A stretch of 55,125 nt of DNA from an uncultured Agathobacter sp. (GCA_934316545.1 CAKRDT010000011.1:1-55125); one strand, 5' to 3'. Shown: positions 24,902 to 33,771, numbered from the stretch's first letter. Notes: a model not told the origin generated them from the letters alone. Numbers and translations: made by a program.

Positions 24902-26329
24902 ATGTGGAGTGCAATCAACAATTTTTTAGGTGCAGTGGACAATTTTGTCTGGGGTGTGCCGCTGATGGTGCTGATTTTGTCGGGAGGTCTGCTTTTGACG
25001 GTTCGTTTGGGACTGTTACAGATCCGTAAGCTTCCGCTTGCATTAAAGTGGATGGTCAGAAACGAGGAAGACGGAGAAGGCGAGATCTCAAGTTTCGGTG
25101 CGTTATGTACGGCTTTGAGCGCAACCATCGGTACCGGTAATATCGTCGGAGTAGCGACTGCTGTATGTGCCGGTGGTCCGGGCGCCTTATTCTGGATGAT
25201 CGTCGCAGCGTTTCTTGGTATGGCAACCAAGTATTCCGAAGGTCTTCTGGCAGTCAAGTATCGTGTAGTCGCCAAGGACGGACACAGTCTCGGTGGACCA
25301 TTCTACTATATTGAGCAGGGTATGGGAAGCAAGTGGAAGTGGCTTGCCAAGATTTTCGCGTTCTTTGGTGTATGTGTAGGTTTATTTGGAATCGGAACTT
25401 TCTCACAGGTAAATGGTATCGCCAGTGCAATCAACAATTTCTTTGATCCGAACAATGCGCATACCGTAAAGATTCTTCCGTTCCTTGGAGAGTATTCCTG
25501 GTCGGTTGTGATCGCTTCACTGATTCTTGCATTCTGTGTTGCGGCCGTACTGATCGGTGGGGTAAAACGTATTGCAAGTGTCAGCCAGGTTATCGTACCG
25601 TTTATGGCGATTATTTATTTTGTGTTTGCAGTGCTGTTGGTTATTTTTAATATTAAGGAAGTACCGGCAGCTGTTGTTATGATCGTAGAAGCTGCATTTA
25701 ATCCTAAGGCTATCACCGGTGGTATCGTTGGAAGTATGATTGTAGCGATGCAGAAAGGTATTGCCCGCGGTATCTTCTCCAACGAGGCAGGTCTTGGTAG
25801 TGCGCCGATCGCTGCGGCTGCCGCACAGACAAAGGAACCTGTCCGTCAGGGACTTGTCAGCATGACCGGAACCTTTATTGATACGATTGTCATCTGTACA
25901 CTGACCGGTCTGTCTATCGTTTTGACCGGTGCATGGCAGGTAGAGGGAATTGAAGGCGTCGGTGTGACAACCTATGCGTTTCAGCAGGGACTCCCGTTCC
26001 CGCCTGTTGTATCATCGTTCGTTCTGATGATTTGTCTTGTATTCTTCGCATTTACGACGATTCTCGGATGGGATTATTACAGTGAGCGCTGTCTTGAATA
26101 TTTAAGCGGCGGTAATATGAAGCACGTGAAGATTTATCGTTGGATTTACATCTTTGCTGTATTTATCGGACCATACATGACGGTTAGTGCCGTATGGACG
26201 ATCGCGGATATCTTCAACGGACTGATGGCGATTCCGAATATGATCGCTCTCTTTGCATTAAGTGGTGTTGTCGCAAAGGAGACGAAGGATTTCTTCAAGA
26301 GACATAAGTCCGGAGAATATAAAGAATAG
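24902..26329 (+). CDS. AGCS-family Na+:glycine/alanine symporter under glycine riboswitch
   Basis: The 475-residue transporter has the family signature LSATIGTGNIVGVATAVCAGGPGA, GIARGIFSNEAGLGSAPIAAA and ILGWDYYSERCLEYL. Control by a glycine riboswitch makes glycine the probable substrate. The ATG at 24902 gives the usual AGCS N-terminus and follows GAGAGGTAGGA; the in-frame extension upstream runs through the expression platform and is not coding. The gene ends 1 bp before the start of the RNA methyltransferase gene. Confidence 0.92.
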   Translation: MWSAINNFLGAVDNFVWGVPLMVLILSGGLLLTVRLGLLQIRKLPLALKWMVRNEEDGEGEISSFGALCTALSATIGTGNIVGVATAVCAGGPGALFWMIVAAFLGMATKYSEGLLAVKYRVVAKDGHSLGGPFYYIEQGMGSKWKWLAKIFAFFGVCVGLFGIGTFSQVNGIASAINNFFDPNNAHTVKILPFLGEYSWSVVIASLILAFCVAAVLIGGVKRIASVSQVIVPFMAIIYFVFAVLLVIFNIKEVPAAVVMIVEAAFNPKAITGGIVGSMIVAMQKGIARGIFSNEAGLGSAPIAAAAAQTKEPVRQGLVSMTGTFIDTIVICTLTGLSIVLTGAWQVEGIEGVGVTTYAFQQGLPFPPVVSSFVLMICLVFFAFTTILGWDYYSERCLEYLSGGNMKHVKIYRWIYIFAVFIGPYMTVSAVWTIADIFNGLMAIPNMIALFALSGVVAKETKDFFKRHKSGEYKE

Positions 26330-26330
26330 T

Positions 26331-27158
26331 ATGATAAATCAGATCAGAATCACAGATTTTAATGCAACGGAACTTGATATCTATGCGAGGATCAAGGAGG
26401 TTGTACTTTTAAACAGGGCAAAACCCGAGGATGGCATCTTTATTGCAGAAAGTCCCAAAGTCATTGAGCGTGCCTTGGACAGCGGATGTAAGCCGATTTC
26501 GATTCTGATGGAGGAACGACATATTGAGGGCGAGGGGAAAAGCTTGTTGGAGCGGTGTGGCGATATACCGGTCTATACCGCAGAATTTGATATGTTAAAG
26601 GAGCTGACCGGGTTCCCATTGACGCGTGGCATGCTCTGTGCGATGCGTCGCCCTGCGCCTCTTAGTCTGCAACAGGTGTGTGAGAATGCCACACGCCTTG
26701 CCATACTCGAAGATGTTGTAAATCCAACGAATGTCGGTGCCATCTTCCGCTCGGCGGCAGCACTCGGCATGGATGCCGTCATTCTGACACAGGCATGCAG
26801 CGATCCGTTGTATCGTCGTGCAATCCGGGTCAGTATGGGGACCGTGTTCCAGATACCGTGGACTTATGTGGATAAGTTTGTCGAGTGGCCGGATGAAGGT
26901 ATGAAATTCCTTCATGATATGGGATTTAAGACCGCGGCATTTGCACTAAAGGACGATTCGGTCGGCATCGATGATCCGCAGCTTATGAGCGAAGAAAAAC
27001 TTGCAGTATTGCTTGGAACCGAAGGAGACGGTCTTGCAACAGAGACGATCGCTGACTGTGATTACACGGTCAAAATTCCGATGTCCCACGGAGTCGATTC
27101 CCTAAATGTAGCAGCCGCCAGCGCTGTTGCCTTCTGGCAGCTTGGAAACCATAACTAA
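26331..27158 (+). CDS. SPOUT-family (TrmH/SpoU) RNA 2'-O-methyltransferase
   Basis: The 275-residue protein has the three SPOUT motifs: LEDVVNPTNVGAIFRSAAALG, LLGTEGDGL and IPMSHGVDSLNVAAASAVAFW, which form the knotted AdoMet site. An N-terminal substrate-binding region of about 100 residues precedes them. The target RNA (tRNA or rRNA) is not evident. Its start lies 1 bp after the symporter stop, suggesting translational coupling, which places an RNA-modifying gene under the glycine riboswitch unless an internal promoter exists. Ends at a bidirectional terminator. Confidence 0.88.
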   Translation: MINQIRITDFNATELDIYARIKEVVLLNRAKPEDGIFIAESPKVIERALDSGCKPISILMEERHIEGEGKSLLERCGDIPVYTAEFDMLKELTGFPLTRGMLCAMRRPAPLSLQQVCENATRLAILEDVVNPTNVGAIFRSAAALGMDAVILTQACSDPLYRRAIRVSMGTVFQIPWTYVDKFVEWPDEGMKFLHDMGFKTAAFALKDDSVGIDDPQLMSEEKLAVLLGTEGDGLATETIADCDYTVKIPMSHGVDSLNVAAASAVAFWQLGNHN

Positions 27159-27220
27159 AATACCGGAGCCGTACTTATTGACAGAAAATCTTTCCAATAA
27201 GTATGACTCCGGTATTTTGT
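27157..27220. terminator. Bidirectional terminator between the methyltransferase and NSS genes
   Basis: AAAATACCGGAG / CTCCGGTATTTT closes a long stem that also contains TACTTATTG / CAATAAGTA. A and T runs flank both sides, so it can serve both converging transcripts. Confidence 0.85.
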
Positions 27221-27223
27221 GTT

Positions 27224-27317
27224 GTGCGCCTAGCGGCGCACGTTTCTAACGGGTTAAAGTCCCGAATCCGCACGGTGGTGTGAGAGGACGGCGGTTAGTC
27301 ACCGCCTCCTACTCGAT
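27224..27317 (+). mobile_element. Group II intron relic (fused 5' and 3' ends)
   Basis: The 94-bp segment begins GTGCGCC, the type of 5' end of bacterial group II introns, with TAACGGGTTAAAGTCCCGAA like the start of domain I. It ends with GTGTGAGAGGACGGCGG, a short loop and CCGCCTCCTACTCGAT, which looks like the end of domain V plus domain VI with its CTACTCGAT 3' boundary. Everything between (most of domain I to IV and the reverse transcriptase) is missing. It lies right after a terminator T-run, the known preferred site of class C group II introns. Identification rests on remembered consensus features. Confidence 0.5.
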
Positions 27318-27340
27318 TCGAAAAAATGATGTGGTAAGAA

Positions 27341-28699
27341 TCAGACTTTGATCAATCCGAGTGCTTCAGACACTGCAAAAAGCAGAATAAGAAGCAGACA
27401 GATCGGTTCCACATATTTGAGCATCACAATATAAAATTTCTTTTCTTTGAAGGATCTTCCCCCTAATTCCACCTCATCAATGATCGTTTTCGGCTTGATA
27501 ATGTAACCGATAAAGATACAGGTCAGCATCGCAACAATCGGCATCAGGACACTGTTGCTGATGAAATCAAAGAAATCTAAAAGACCCATTCCGATAATCT
27601 GAACAAAGCTTAACGGACCGAATCCCAATGAGACAAGTCCGCCCACGATCAGGCAGTAGATGGTGGCAACGACCGTTGATTTCCTGCGGGACCAGTGCAG
27701 CTTGTCACAAATGATCGATACGTTTGTTTCCAGCAGTGAGATAGCTGAGGTCAATGCTGCAAAAAGCACAAGGATAAAGAATCCTCCGCCAATCAGACCT
27801 CCGAGTTTCATACTGTTGAATACCTTTGGCAGAGTGACGAACATCAGAGAAGGACCTTTGCTGAGCGCCTCTTTGCTTCCACCCGAGAATGCAAATACGG
27901 ACGGAACAATCATCAGACCGGCAAGGAGTGCTACAACGGTATCGAAAACTTCAATCTTGCGGACGGAATCCCGCAGATCATCTTCTTTTTTCATATAAGA
28001 ACCGTAAGTAATCATAATACCCATTGCAAGTGACATGGAGTAGAATAACTGTCCCATCGCAGCGAGTACGGTTGTGGCCGAGAAATGTTTGATATCCGGT
28101 AACAGATAATACTTCACACCGGCCAAGGCACCCGGGCGTGTTGCACAATAAATGCTGATTAAAATGATCAGAACGATCAGTATCGGCATCAGAATGGTGC
28201 TTGCTTTTTCGATACCTTTTTGTACACCGATGAATACGACAGCAGCGGTCAGAAGCAAAAAGACCGCAAACCATACAAGCGGTTCCACCGATTCCGTAAT
28301 AAATCCGGTAAAGTAATCATCGGTGGCTGCCTGTCCAACATGTCCACTTAAGAACGAGACAAGATATTTGATGACCCATCCGCCGATGACGCAGTAGTAT
28401 GGTGTAATAATAAAAGGAACGATACTGCCCAGAATACCGATAAAACCAAAGCGTTTATCTAGTTTTCCGAACGCACTGCCTGCGCTTAGTCTTGTTTTAC
28501 GTCCCAGAGCAATCTCGGTGATCATCAGCGTAAAGCCGAAGGTGGTAGCCAGAATCAGGTAGACCAGAATAAAGATTCCACCGCCGTATTTTGCTGCCAG
28601 ATACGGGAACCGCCACAGGTTACCGAGACCTACGGCAGAACCGGCAGCAGCAAAGATAAAGCCGAGCCTGCTGGAAAATGAATCACGTTTTTTATCCAT
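27341..28699 (-). CDS. NSS-family Na+-dependent amino acid transporter
   Basis: The 452-residue membrane protein has the NSS/SNF opening RLGFIFAAAGSAVGLGNLWRFPYLAAKYGGG, which holds the sodium and substrate site in helix 1, then PYYCVIGGWVIKYL and FSMSLAMGIMITYGSYMKK-like helix 6 residues. About 11 to 12 transmembrane helices are expected. NSS members import amino acids with sodium. A small membrane gene lies 16 bp upstream in the same direction, an arrangement typical of MetP-MetS methionine/alanine transporters. Confidence 0.9.
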   Translation of the reverse strand: MDKKRDSFSSRLGFIFAAAGSAVGLGNLWRFPYLAAKYGGGIFILVYLILATTFGFTLMITEIALGRKTRLSAGSAFGKLDKRFGFIGILGSIVPFIITPYYCVIGGWVIKYLVSFLSGHVGQAATDDYFTGFITESVEPLVWFAVFLLLTAAVVFIGVQKGIEKASTILMPILIVLIILISIYCATRPGALAGVKYYLLPDIKHFSATTVLAAMGQLFYSMSLAMGIMITYGSYMKKEDDLRDSVRKIEVFDTVVALLAGLMIVPSVFAFSGGSKEALSKGPSLMFVTLPKVFNSMKLGGLIGGGFFILVLFAALTSAISLLETNVSIICDKLHWSRRKSTVVATIYCLIVGGLVSLGFGPLSFVQIIGMGLLDFFDFISNSVLMPIVAMLTCIFIGYIIKPKTIIDEVELGGRSFKEKKFYIVMLKYVEPICLLLILLFAVSEALGLIKV

Positions 28700-28715
28700 T
28701 TGAAAATCCCTCCAA

Positions 28716-28913
28716 TTAGTTTGCGGTAGCTTCCATATTCTTAGGAAGGACCAGATTTAGAATGATAGAAACCCAAAATACGGCAGCAACACAGCTCGCT
28801 GCGAATACATTCTCAACGATCCGCGGTAACAATACTCCCGGCGATGATAATCGCACTTTGCCGTCGGGCTGATAAACATTGACATTTGAAACATTTGAAT
28901 CTTTTGTTTTCAT
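28716..28913 (-). CDS. MetS-like small subunit of an NSS transporter
   Basis: The 65-residue protein has a polar N-terminus and one membrane helix near residues 37-56 (FAASCVAAVFWVSIILNLVL). It sits directly upstream of the NSS gene and has a GAGGAG ribosome binding site. Corynebacterial MetS is a similarly tiny membrane partner needed by the NSS protein MetP. The longer soluble N-terminus (about 35 residues) is unusual. The assignment depends on context and topology. Confidence 0.65.
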   Translation of the reverse strand: MKTKDSNVSNVNVYQPDGKVRLSSPGVLLPRIVENVFAASCVAAVFWVSIILNLVLPKNMEATAN

Positions 28914-29171
28914 GACTTTGCTCCTCTTAAATATGTATTGTAAAAACTGATAATAAATTAGCAGAATTTCGGGTCGGTTGCAACTGCGTGTTCATAACAA
29001 AAAAACGAAACTCCCTTTTCAGAACTTCCGGAGAGCCTTTTTTCACGTCCTGAAAAACTACACTTTAGTAAGAATAAGAAAATATTTATTTTTATTAAAA
29101 CACGAAGCCGCAGGCAGTGTTTTTTGCATGTCTGATAATAGAAAAGAAAACCTGTTTTTTGAAAGTACGGA
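28914..29171. other. Intergenic region, no intact gene
   Basis: AT-rich sequence after the start of the MetS-like gene. A 69-codon frame at 28978 has no ribosome binding site and no protein character. A hairpin-like CTCCC..GGAGAG with a T-run near 29012-29045 may be a terminator remnant. The right part runs into decayed sugar-transport genes. Confidence 0.4.
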
Positions 29172-29291
29172 ACAGACTTTGGCTTGATGGCAGCATCCGT
29201 TACCATCATTGTGGTCTCGGTTATGATGGTGTACGTGTTATTGCAGAAAAATATCATTAAAGGATTGACAGCAGGTGCTGTTAAAGGCTAA
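29172..29291 (+). pseudogene. C-terminal relic of a sugar ABC transporter permease
   Basis: The frame reads TDFGLMAASVTIIVVSVMMV followed by YVLLQKNIIKGLTAGAVKG and a stop. The ending QKNIIKGLTAGAVKG is typical of the last residues of MalG/carbohydrate ABC permeases. A TGA lies in frame just before it and nothing upstream continues the protein, so only about 40 of 280 codons remain. Confidence 0.65.
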
Positions 29292-29340
29292 ACTACTTCG
29301 TATAGACAGATGATAGCAGCGTCAGCCTGACACGACATCA

Positions 29341-29607
29341 ATGATTGAAGAAGCCATTGATGTGATGTGTGCCAACTTGAAAAAGAAGGGAATCACAGGA
29401 GAAGAAACCGAGACGGTCGGAACTGAGAGTGCAAGTGATCATGTTCGAATTGAGCATGCCAAAGAATTGTTAAAGGATCCGTCGCTTCGTATTGGTGATA
29501 TTTCGGAGCAGGTAGGATTTTTGGATCTGGCGCATTTCTTGCGAGTGTTCAAAAAGCAGGAAGGGATGTCTGCAAACGAGTATCGTAATCAGATACTTGG
29601 AAAATAG
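29341..29607 (+). pseudogene. AraC/YesN-type DNA-binding domain fragment
   Basis: The 88-codon frame contains RIEHAKELLKDPSLRIGDIS, EQVGFLDLAHFLRVFKKQEG and MSANEYR, the second half of an AraC-type double helix-turn-helix. The first helix-turn-helix and any sensor domain are missing and no ribosome binding site precedes the ATG. It is probably what remains of a response regulator or AraC activator that once served the adjacent sugar ABC transporter. Confidence 0.65.
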
Positions 29608-29624
29608 ATTAAGGGGGAACAAAT

Positions 29625-30356
29625 ATGAAGATTATTAAAGCAAAAGATTATCAGGACATGAGCCGTAAGGCTGCGAACATTATTTCCGCTCAGATTATCA
29701 TGAAACCGGATTGTGTATTGGGTCTTGCAACCGGATCGACTCCGATTGGAACATACGATCAATTGGTGGAATGGTATAAGAAAGGCGATTTGGATTTCTC
29801 ACAGGTATCCAGTGTAAACCTTGATGAATATCGTGGACTGACGCATACGGATCCACAGAGCTACTATTATTTTATGCATGAGCATCTTTTCAAGCATGTC
29901 AATATCCGAGAGGAAGCAACATTTGTGCCGGATGGAACGAATCCGGATGCGGAAGCTGCCTGCGCTGCACACGAAGAGATTATTAAGAAGCTTGGCGGAA
30001 TTGATCTGCAGCTTCTCGGTTTGGGAAATAACGGACATATTGGTTTTAATGAGCCAAGTTGTGCTTTTGAGAAGGAGACACATTGTGTGGATCTGACCGA
30101 GAGTACGATTCAGGCAAATTCAAGATTTTTTGACTCGATTGATCAGGTGCCGACACAGGCATATACAATGGGAATCAAGACCATTATGATGGCGAAGAAG
30201 ATTCTGATCGTTGCAAATGGTGAAGGCAAGGCCGACATCGTTGCCCGTGCTTTCTGGGGACCGGTAACACCTGACGTTCCGGCATCTATTCTTCAGATGC
30301 ATCCGAATGTAACCGTTGTATGTGATGAGGCGGCTCTTTCTAAGGCTCCGATTTAA
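29625..30356 (+). CDS. nagB: Glucosamine-6-phosphate deaminase
   Basis: The 243-residue enzyme converts glucosamine-6-phosphate into fructose-6-phosphate and ammonia. Landmarks are GLATGSTPIGTYDQL (phosphate loop), SVNLDEYRGL with the catalytic Asp, and LLGLGNNGHIGFNEP with the catalytic His-Glu region. The ATG follows AAGGGGGAACAAAT. It is about 250 residues as usual and forms an operon with nagA 50 bp downstream. Confidence 0.95.
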   Translation: MKIIKAKDYQDMSRKAANIISAQIIMKPDCVLGLATGSTPIGTYDQLVEWYKKGDLDFSQVSSVNLDEYRGLTHTDPQSYYYFMHEHLFKHVNIREEATFVPDGTNPDAEAACAAHEEIIKKLGGIDLQLLGLGNNGHIGFNEPSCAFEKETHCVDLTESTIQANSRFFDSIDQVPTQAYTMGIKTIMMAKKILIVANGEGKADIVARAFWGPVTPDVPASILQMHPNVTVVCDEAALSKAPI

Positions 30357-30406
30357 TAAGGTACTGATTGATTTGTGATGAAAAAGAATCGAGGTGGCAG
30401 AATACA

Positions 30407-31546
30407 ATGATTATAAAAAATGCGCTTGTATTTACACTTGAACAGGGATTTGTAAACAAGGATATTAAGATTAAAGATGGCAGATTCACCGATGAGGACA
30501 TCGCTGAAGATATCGTTGTTGACGCACAGGGAAATTATCTGATTCCGGGACTTGTTGATATCCATTTTCATGGTTGTGCGGGGCATGATTTCTCGGATGG
30601 AACGCCGGAAGCACTTGAGGCAATTGCTGCATATGAGTTAAAGAATGGAATTACTTCTATTTGTCCGGCATCCATGACTCTTTCTGAGGAGACTCTCACA
30701 GGAGTCTGCGAAAATGCATACACATACTATACGAAGCCTGAGTCCGATAAGCCGGAAGGTTCCCGACTTTGTGGAATCCATTTGGAGGGACCGTTTATCT
30801 CTATGGAAAAGAAAGGTGCGCAGAATCCGGCGTTCGTTAAGAATCCGGATGTTGCGATGTTTAACCGTCTGCAGGAATCTGCGCATGGATTGGTAAAACT
30901 GATTACCATTGCACCGGAGACTGAGGGGGCAGAAGCATTTATTCGCGAACTTTCTTCTAAGGTTCATATTTCTGTTGGACATACATGCAGTGACTACGAT
31001 ACTGCTGTCAAGGCATTTGAACTTGGGGCTGACCATGTGACACATTTCTTTAATGCGATGCCTGCATTTACGCACCGTGCACCGGGTGTATTCGGCGCGG
31101 CATTCGATGAGAAGCATGTTATGCCGGAGATGATTTGTGACGGGGTTCATATTAACCCATCGGCTGTGCGAGTTGCATTCTCCTTGTTTGGCAAAGAGAG
31201 AATGATTATGATCAGCGACAGTATGATGGCAACCGGAATGGAAGATGGCGATTATTCTTTAGGAGGTCTTCCTGTCAAAGTCTGCGGCAATCTTGCAACG
31301 CTTAAGGATGGAACGATCGCAGGTTCTGCAACCAATCTTATGGATTGTGTGCGCACCGTTGTGAAAAAGATGGAGATCCCGCTTGAGACGGCTGTGCGTT
31401 GTGCAACGTATAACCCGGCAAAAGCAATCGGTGTGGACGATGTATGCGGAAGCATTGAAGCTGGAAAATATGGCGATTGTGTCATTTTGTCAAAAGATGA
31501 TCTTTCCACACAGAAAGTCATTCTCGGCGGAAAAGTTGTTGAGTAA
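30407..31546 (+). CDS. nagA: N-acetylglucosamine-6-phosphate deacetylase
   Basis: The 379-residue amidohydrolase removes acetate from GlcNAc-6-phosphate, the step before NagB. Metal and substrate motifs are GLVDIHFHGCAGHDF, HLEGPFI with the metal Glu, SVGHTCSDYDTA, THFFNAMPAFTHRAPG and MMISDSMMATG with the catalytic Asp. The ATG at 30407 follows GAGGTGG; an in-frame ATG at 30368 would add an unrelated stretch. A terminator follows. Confidence 0.95.
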   Translation: MIIKNALVFTLEQGFVNKDIKIKDGRFTDEDIAEDIVVDAQGNYLIPGLVDIHFHGCAGHDFSDGTPEALEAIAAYELKNGITSICPASMTLSEETLTGVCENAYTYYTKPESDKPEGSRLCGIHLEGPFISMEKKGAQNPAFVKNPDVAMFNRLQESAHGLVKLITIAPETEGAEAFIRELSSKVHISVGHTCSDYDTAVKAFELGADHVTHFFNAMPAFTHRAPGVFGAAFDEKHVMPEMICDGVHINPSAVRVAFSLFGKERMIMISDSMMATGMEDGDYSLGGLPVKVCGNLATLKDGTIAGSATNLMDCVRTVVKKMEIPLETAVRCATYNPAKAIGVDDVCGSIEAGKYGDCVILSKDDLSTQKVILGGKVVE

Positions 31547-31574
31547 TAAATGATAATGGTATACTTCCTTATAA

Positions 31575-31613
31575 AACAAAGGAGACCTGCAAAAATGCAG
31601 GTCCTTTGTTTTT
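31575..31613 (+). terminator. Terminator of nagB-nagA
   Basis: AAACAAAGGA..ACCTGCA-AAAA-TGCAGGT..CCTTTGTTTTT forms a long stem with a T-run; the symmetry suggests it can also work on the minus strand for the DUF4097 gene. Confidence 0.85.
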
Positions 31614-31658
31614 GCCGATCGATTTTCGAAATCAAATCAGATTTACGGATCTGTGGAA

Positions 31659-32426
31659 TTAGTAGGATAAGGAGATATCTCCGGTGGAATTGTCAAGCGT
31701 TACGGAACCATCGGAGTCTCCGTCTTGCGAGAATTCGCGCTTGCAACTGCGATCGTTGACGTATACATCGCCGATACTGGTATCCAGATCGATATCGTAA
31801 TCCGAGAGATCCTTTGCACTGCTGACATTGATATTGCCGACACTGTTGTCTGAATCAAGGTCTGTAAAGCTACAGTTGGTGATATCGATATCACCGACAT
31901 CTCCGTCTGTTTCAATGGACGCAATGTTACAGTCTTTTATTTCGGTGTCGCCGACGCTTGTGTCGGTTGTCAACGAGTCCGCAATAATAGAATCAAGACG
32001 GATGTCACCAACGGAAGAATCCAGATTGATGGTGGAAAGTGTTGCATCCTCTGGAATTGTGATCGTGATCTTGCAGTTTTGATTCTGGGTTCCCCACTTT
32101 TTCTTATGTTTTGTAGCTTGTCTGATCGTCAGTGTGCTGCTTTTTACCGCCCATTTCGGAATGAGAGTTTTGGTCGCCTCGTAAGCGATGGAGTAATCCT
32201 TATCGTGTTTGATGATGATATCTGAGACATACACGTCTGCGATAATGTGATCAAATCCCTGAAGATTTTCGGACGAAGTTTCCTTGGCTTCAGAGGAAGA
32301 ATCGCCCGAATAGAACATGCTGTACGGAAACGTGGATACAAAACCGAAAATGTGCGTGATGCTGCCGAAGATAATACAAACGATGGTAATCAATGTAATA
32401 ATTGTAAGATAAATGCCTTTTTTCAT
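31659..32426 (-). CDS. DUF4097-family beta-helix protein, membrane-anchored
   Basis: The 255-residue protein has an N-terminal membrane anchor (about residues 6-30) and an extracytoplasmic right-handed beta-helix of short repeats such as LDSSVGDIRL, TDTSVGDTEI and LDTSIGDVYV, each about 20 residues. This is the DUF4097/LiaG type found beside PadR and DUF1700 genes. Function of the family is unclear, with links to cell-envelope stress. It is the third gene of the padR operon, 9 bp after the DUF1700 gene, behind AGGAGGAGATT. Confidence 0.82.
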   Translation of the reverse strand: MKKGIYLTIITLITIVCIIFGSITHIFGFVSTFPYSMFYSGDSSSEAKETSSENLQGFDHIIADVYVSDIIIKHDKDYSIAYEATKTLIPKWAVKSSTLTIRQATKHKKKWGTQNQNCKITITIPEDATLSTINLDSSVGDIRLDSIIADSLTTDTSVGDTEIKDCNIASIETDGDVGDIDITNCSFTDLDSDNSVGNINVSSAKDLSDYDIDLDTSIGDVYVNDRSCKREFSQDGDSDGSVTLDNSTGDISLSY

Positions 32427-32435
32427 AATCTCCTC

Positions 32436-33428
32436 CTATTCAGTCATAAGATTGTGGATCAGTGTGTGGATGATCGCGGCGATCGGCCAGATGATCCAGG
32501 TAAAATCCCAGCGGAACGAAAGAAAACTCCAGCATAAATACAGGCAGGTTACGGTCGGCCAGTAGACAGACATGATCGCACGCACGGTTGGATTCTTGTA
32601 TTCTTTTTCACGATTTGGAACGTAGTTGCCGCCGACCGTGGTTCGATCGTTGAGACCGAGGAGCGTTTTGTAACTGCCGAAACGAAGCGAAGCCATTATG
32701 ATAAAGAATACGCCGAATGCAATAAGGATCATGACAAAGGCACCGGACAGATCGGACAAAAACGGATCCGAGAAATCAAATGCATCCAAAATAATTGCCG
32801 GAACCGCACAGATAATGCACAGTGCGATGCCGATGGTCAGAAGAAGGGCGTAGCTTGGTTTATAGTGTTCCAGTTCGCGGTGGATATAATCGGTTGTTGC
32901 AAAATCAGTTACAATGTGTTCCCGTTTCAGATAATCCCAACGGTTGATCCGCACGCTTGAGTAGATAAACAGTCCGACAGCAATGGCAATCAGAACAAAC
33001 ATGGTGGTTACGCCAAGTGCATCAAAAAGGTCTGTTGAATGGAAAATGGTACTGCCGAGTGCGTCAAAGAAGATCGGGCCACAGACGGACAGGATGCAGA
33101 GCATGACACCTAAGCTTGTGAGGTAAGCATGTTTGGCTGAATCCTTTAAGTAAGCCTGTGCATCAGACAACGAAAGTGGTCGGCCAGCCGGTGCCATCTG
33201 CGGATTGTGCATAAAGGAGGCAATACCGAGATCTTGCGCAAGCTCATCGAGATTGCCGAACTCCGAGATTACGATGCCGACAGCTTCGTTTTCTGATTTG
33301 CCTTCCGCTTTCAGTTCTGTATATTTGTCTTCCATCATCTGCCACAGTTCGTTCTTGGCTTTATAGACTTCCGGGGTGTTGGGGAGATTTAAGAACATAT
33401 TCTCCAGATAATTTCTAATCGTTTCCAT
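32436..33428 (-). CDS. DUF1700-type membrane protein with permease-prefix domain
   Basis: The 330-residue protein opens with a helical domain (ETIRNYLENMFLNLP through SEFGNLDELAQDLG) typical of DUF1700/permease-prefix proteins and continues with about six transmembrane helices. The ATG at 33428 lies inside the end of padR (14-bp overlap), with GAGGAGG as ribosome binding site, so the two are translationally coupled. DUF1700 proteins are frequent partners of PadR repressors and are thought to act at the membrane. Confidence 0.8.
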   Translation of the reverse strand: METIRNYLENMFLNLPNTPEVYKAKNELWQMMEDKYTELKAEGKSENEAVGIVISEFGNLDELAQDLGIASFMHNPQMAPAGRPLSLSDAQAYLKDSAKHAYLTSLGVMLCILSVCGPIFFDALGSTIFHSTDLFDALGVTTMFVLIAIAVGLFIYSSVRINRWDYLKREHIVTDFATTDYIHRELEHYKPSYALLLTIGIALCIICAVPAIILDAFDFSDPFLSDLSGAFVMILIAFGVFFIIMASLRFGSYKTLLGLNDRTTVGGNYVPNREKEYKNPTVRAIMSVYWPTVTCLYLCWSFLSFRWDFTWIIWPIAAIIHTLIHNLMTE

Positions 33429-33771
33429 AAGGTTCCTCCTCATTTTTAATAAACTTTCCTACAACTTCCTGGGTGAGCCGCCACTCGGCGCATTTTTCCC
33501 TATAATATGCGCGCCCGGCATCTGTAATGCGGTAATAGGTGCGGCGCTTGCCGGCAGCGTTATCCGCATTGGAAAACGACTCGATATAACCGTTGCGCTC
33601 CATGCGCGTGAATGCGGAGTAGAGAGTCGTCTCCTTGATTACGTATTTCTCGTTGGACAGCGTCTTAATCTGCTTGGAGATCTCGTAACCGTAGGATGGT
33701 CTCTCCCAGAGAAGGTAAAGGATCATGGTGTCATTGTAACCGCGAATGACATCACTGCTAATGTTCAGCAT
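33415..33771 (-). CDS. PadR-family transcriptional repressor
   Basis: The 118-residue protein has the PadR winged helix: MILYLLWERPSYGYEISKQI, KETTLYSAFTRMERNGYIES and the wing GKRRTYYRITDAGRAYY. The ATG at 33771 (MLNISSDVIRG) has a GGGAG ribosome binding site; codons further upstream add an implausible basic tail. It is the first gene of a three-gene unit with DUF1700 and DUF4097 proteins, and an inverted repeat in its promoter is the probable autoregulatory operator. Confidence 0.88.
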   Translation of the reverse strand: MLNISSDVIRGYNDTMILYLLWERPSYGYEISKQIKTLSNEKYVIKETTLYSAFTRMERNGYIESFSNADNAAGKRRTYYRITDAGRAYYREKCAEWRLTQEVVGKFIKNEEEPYGND

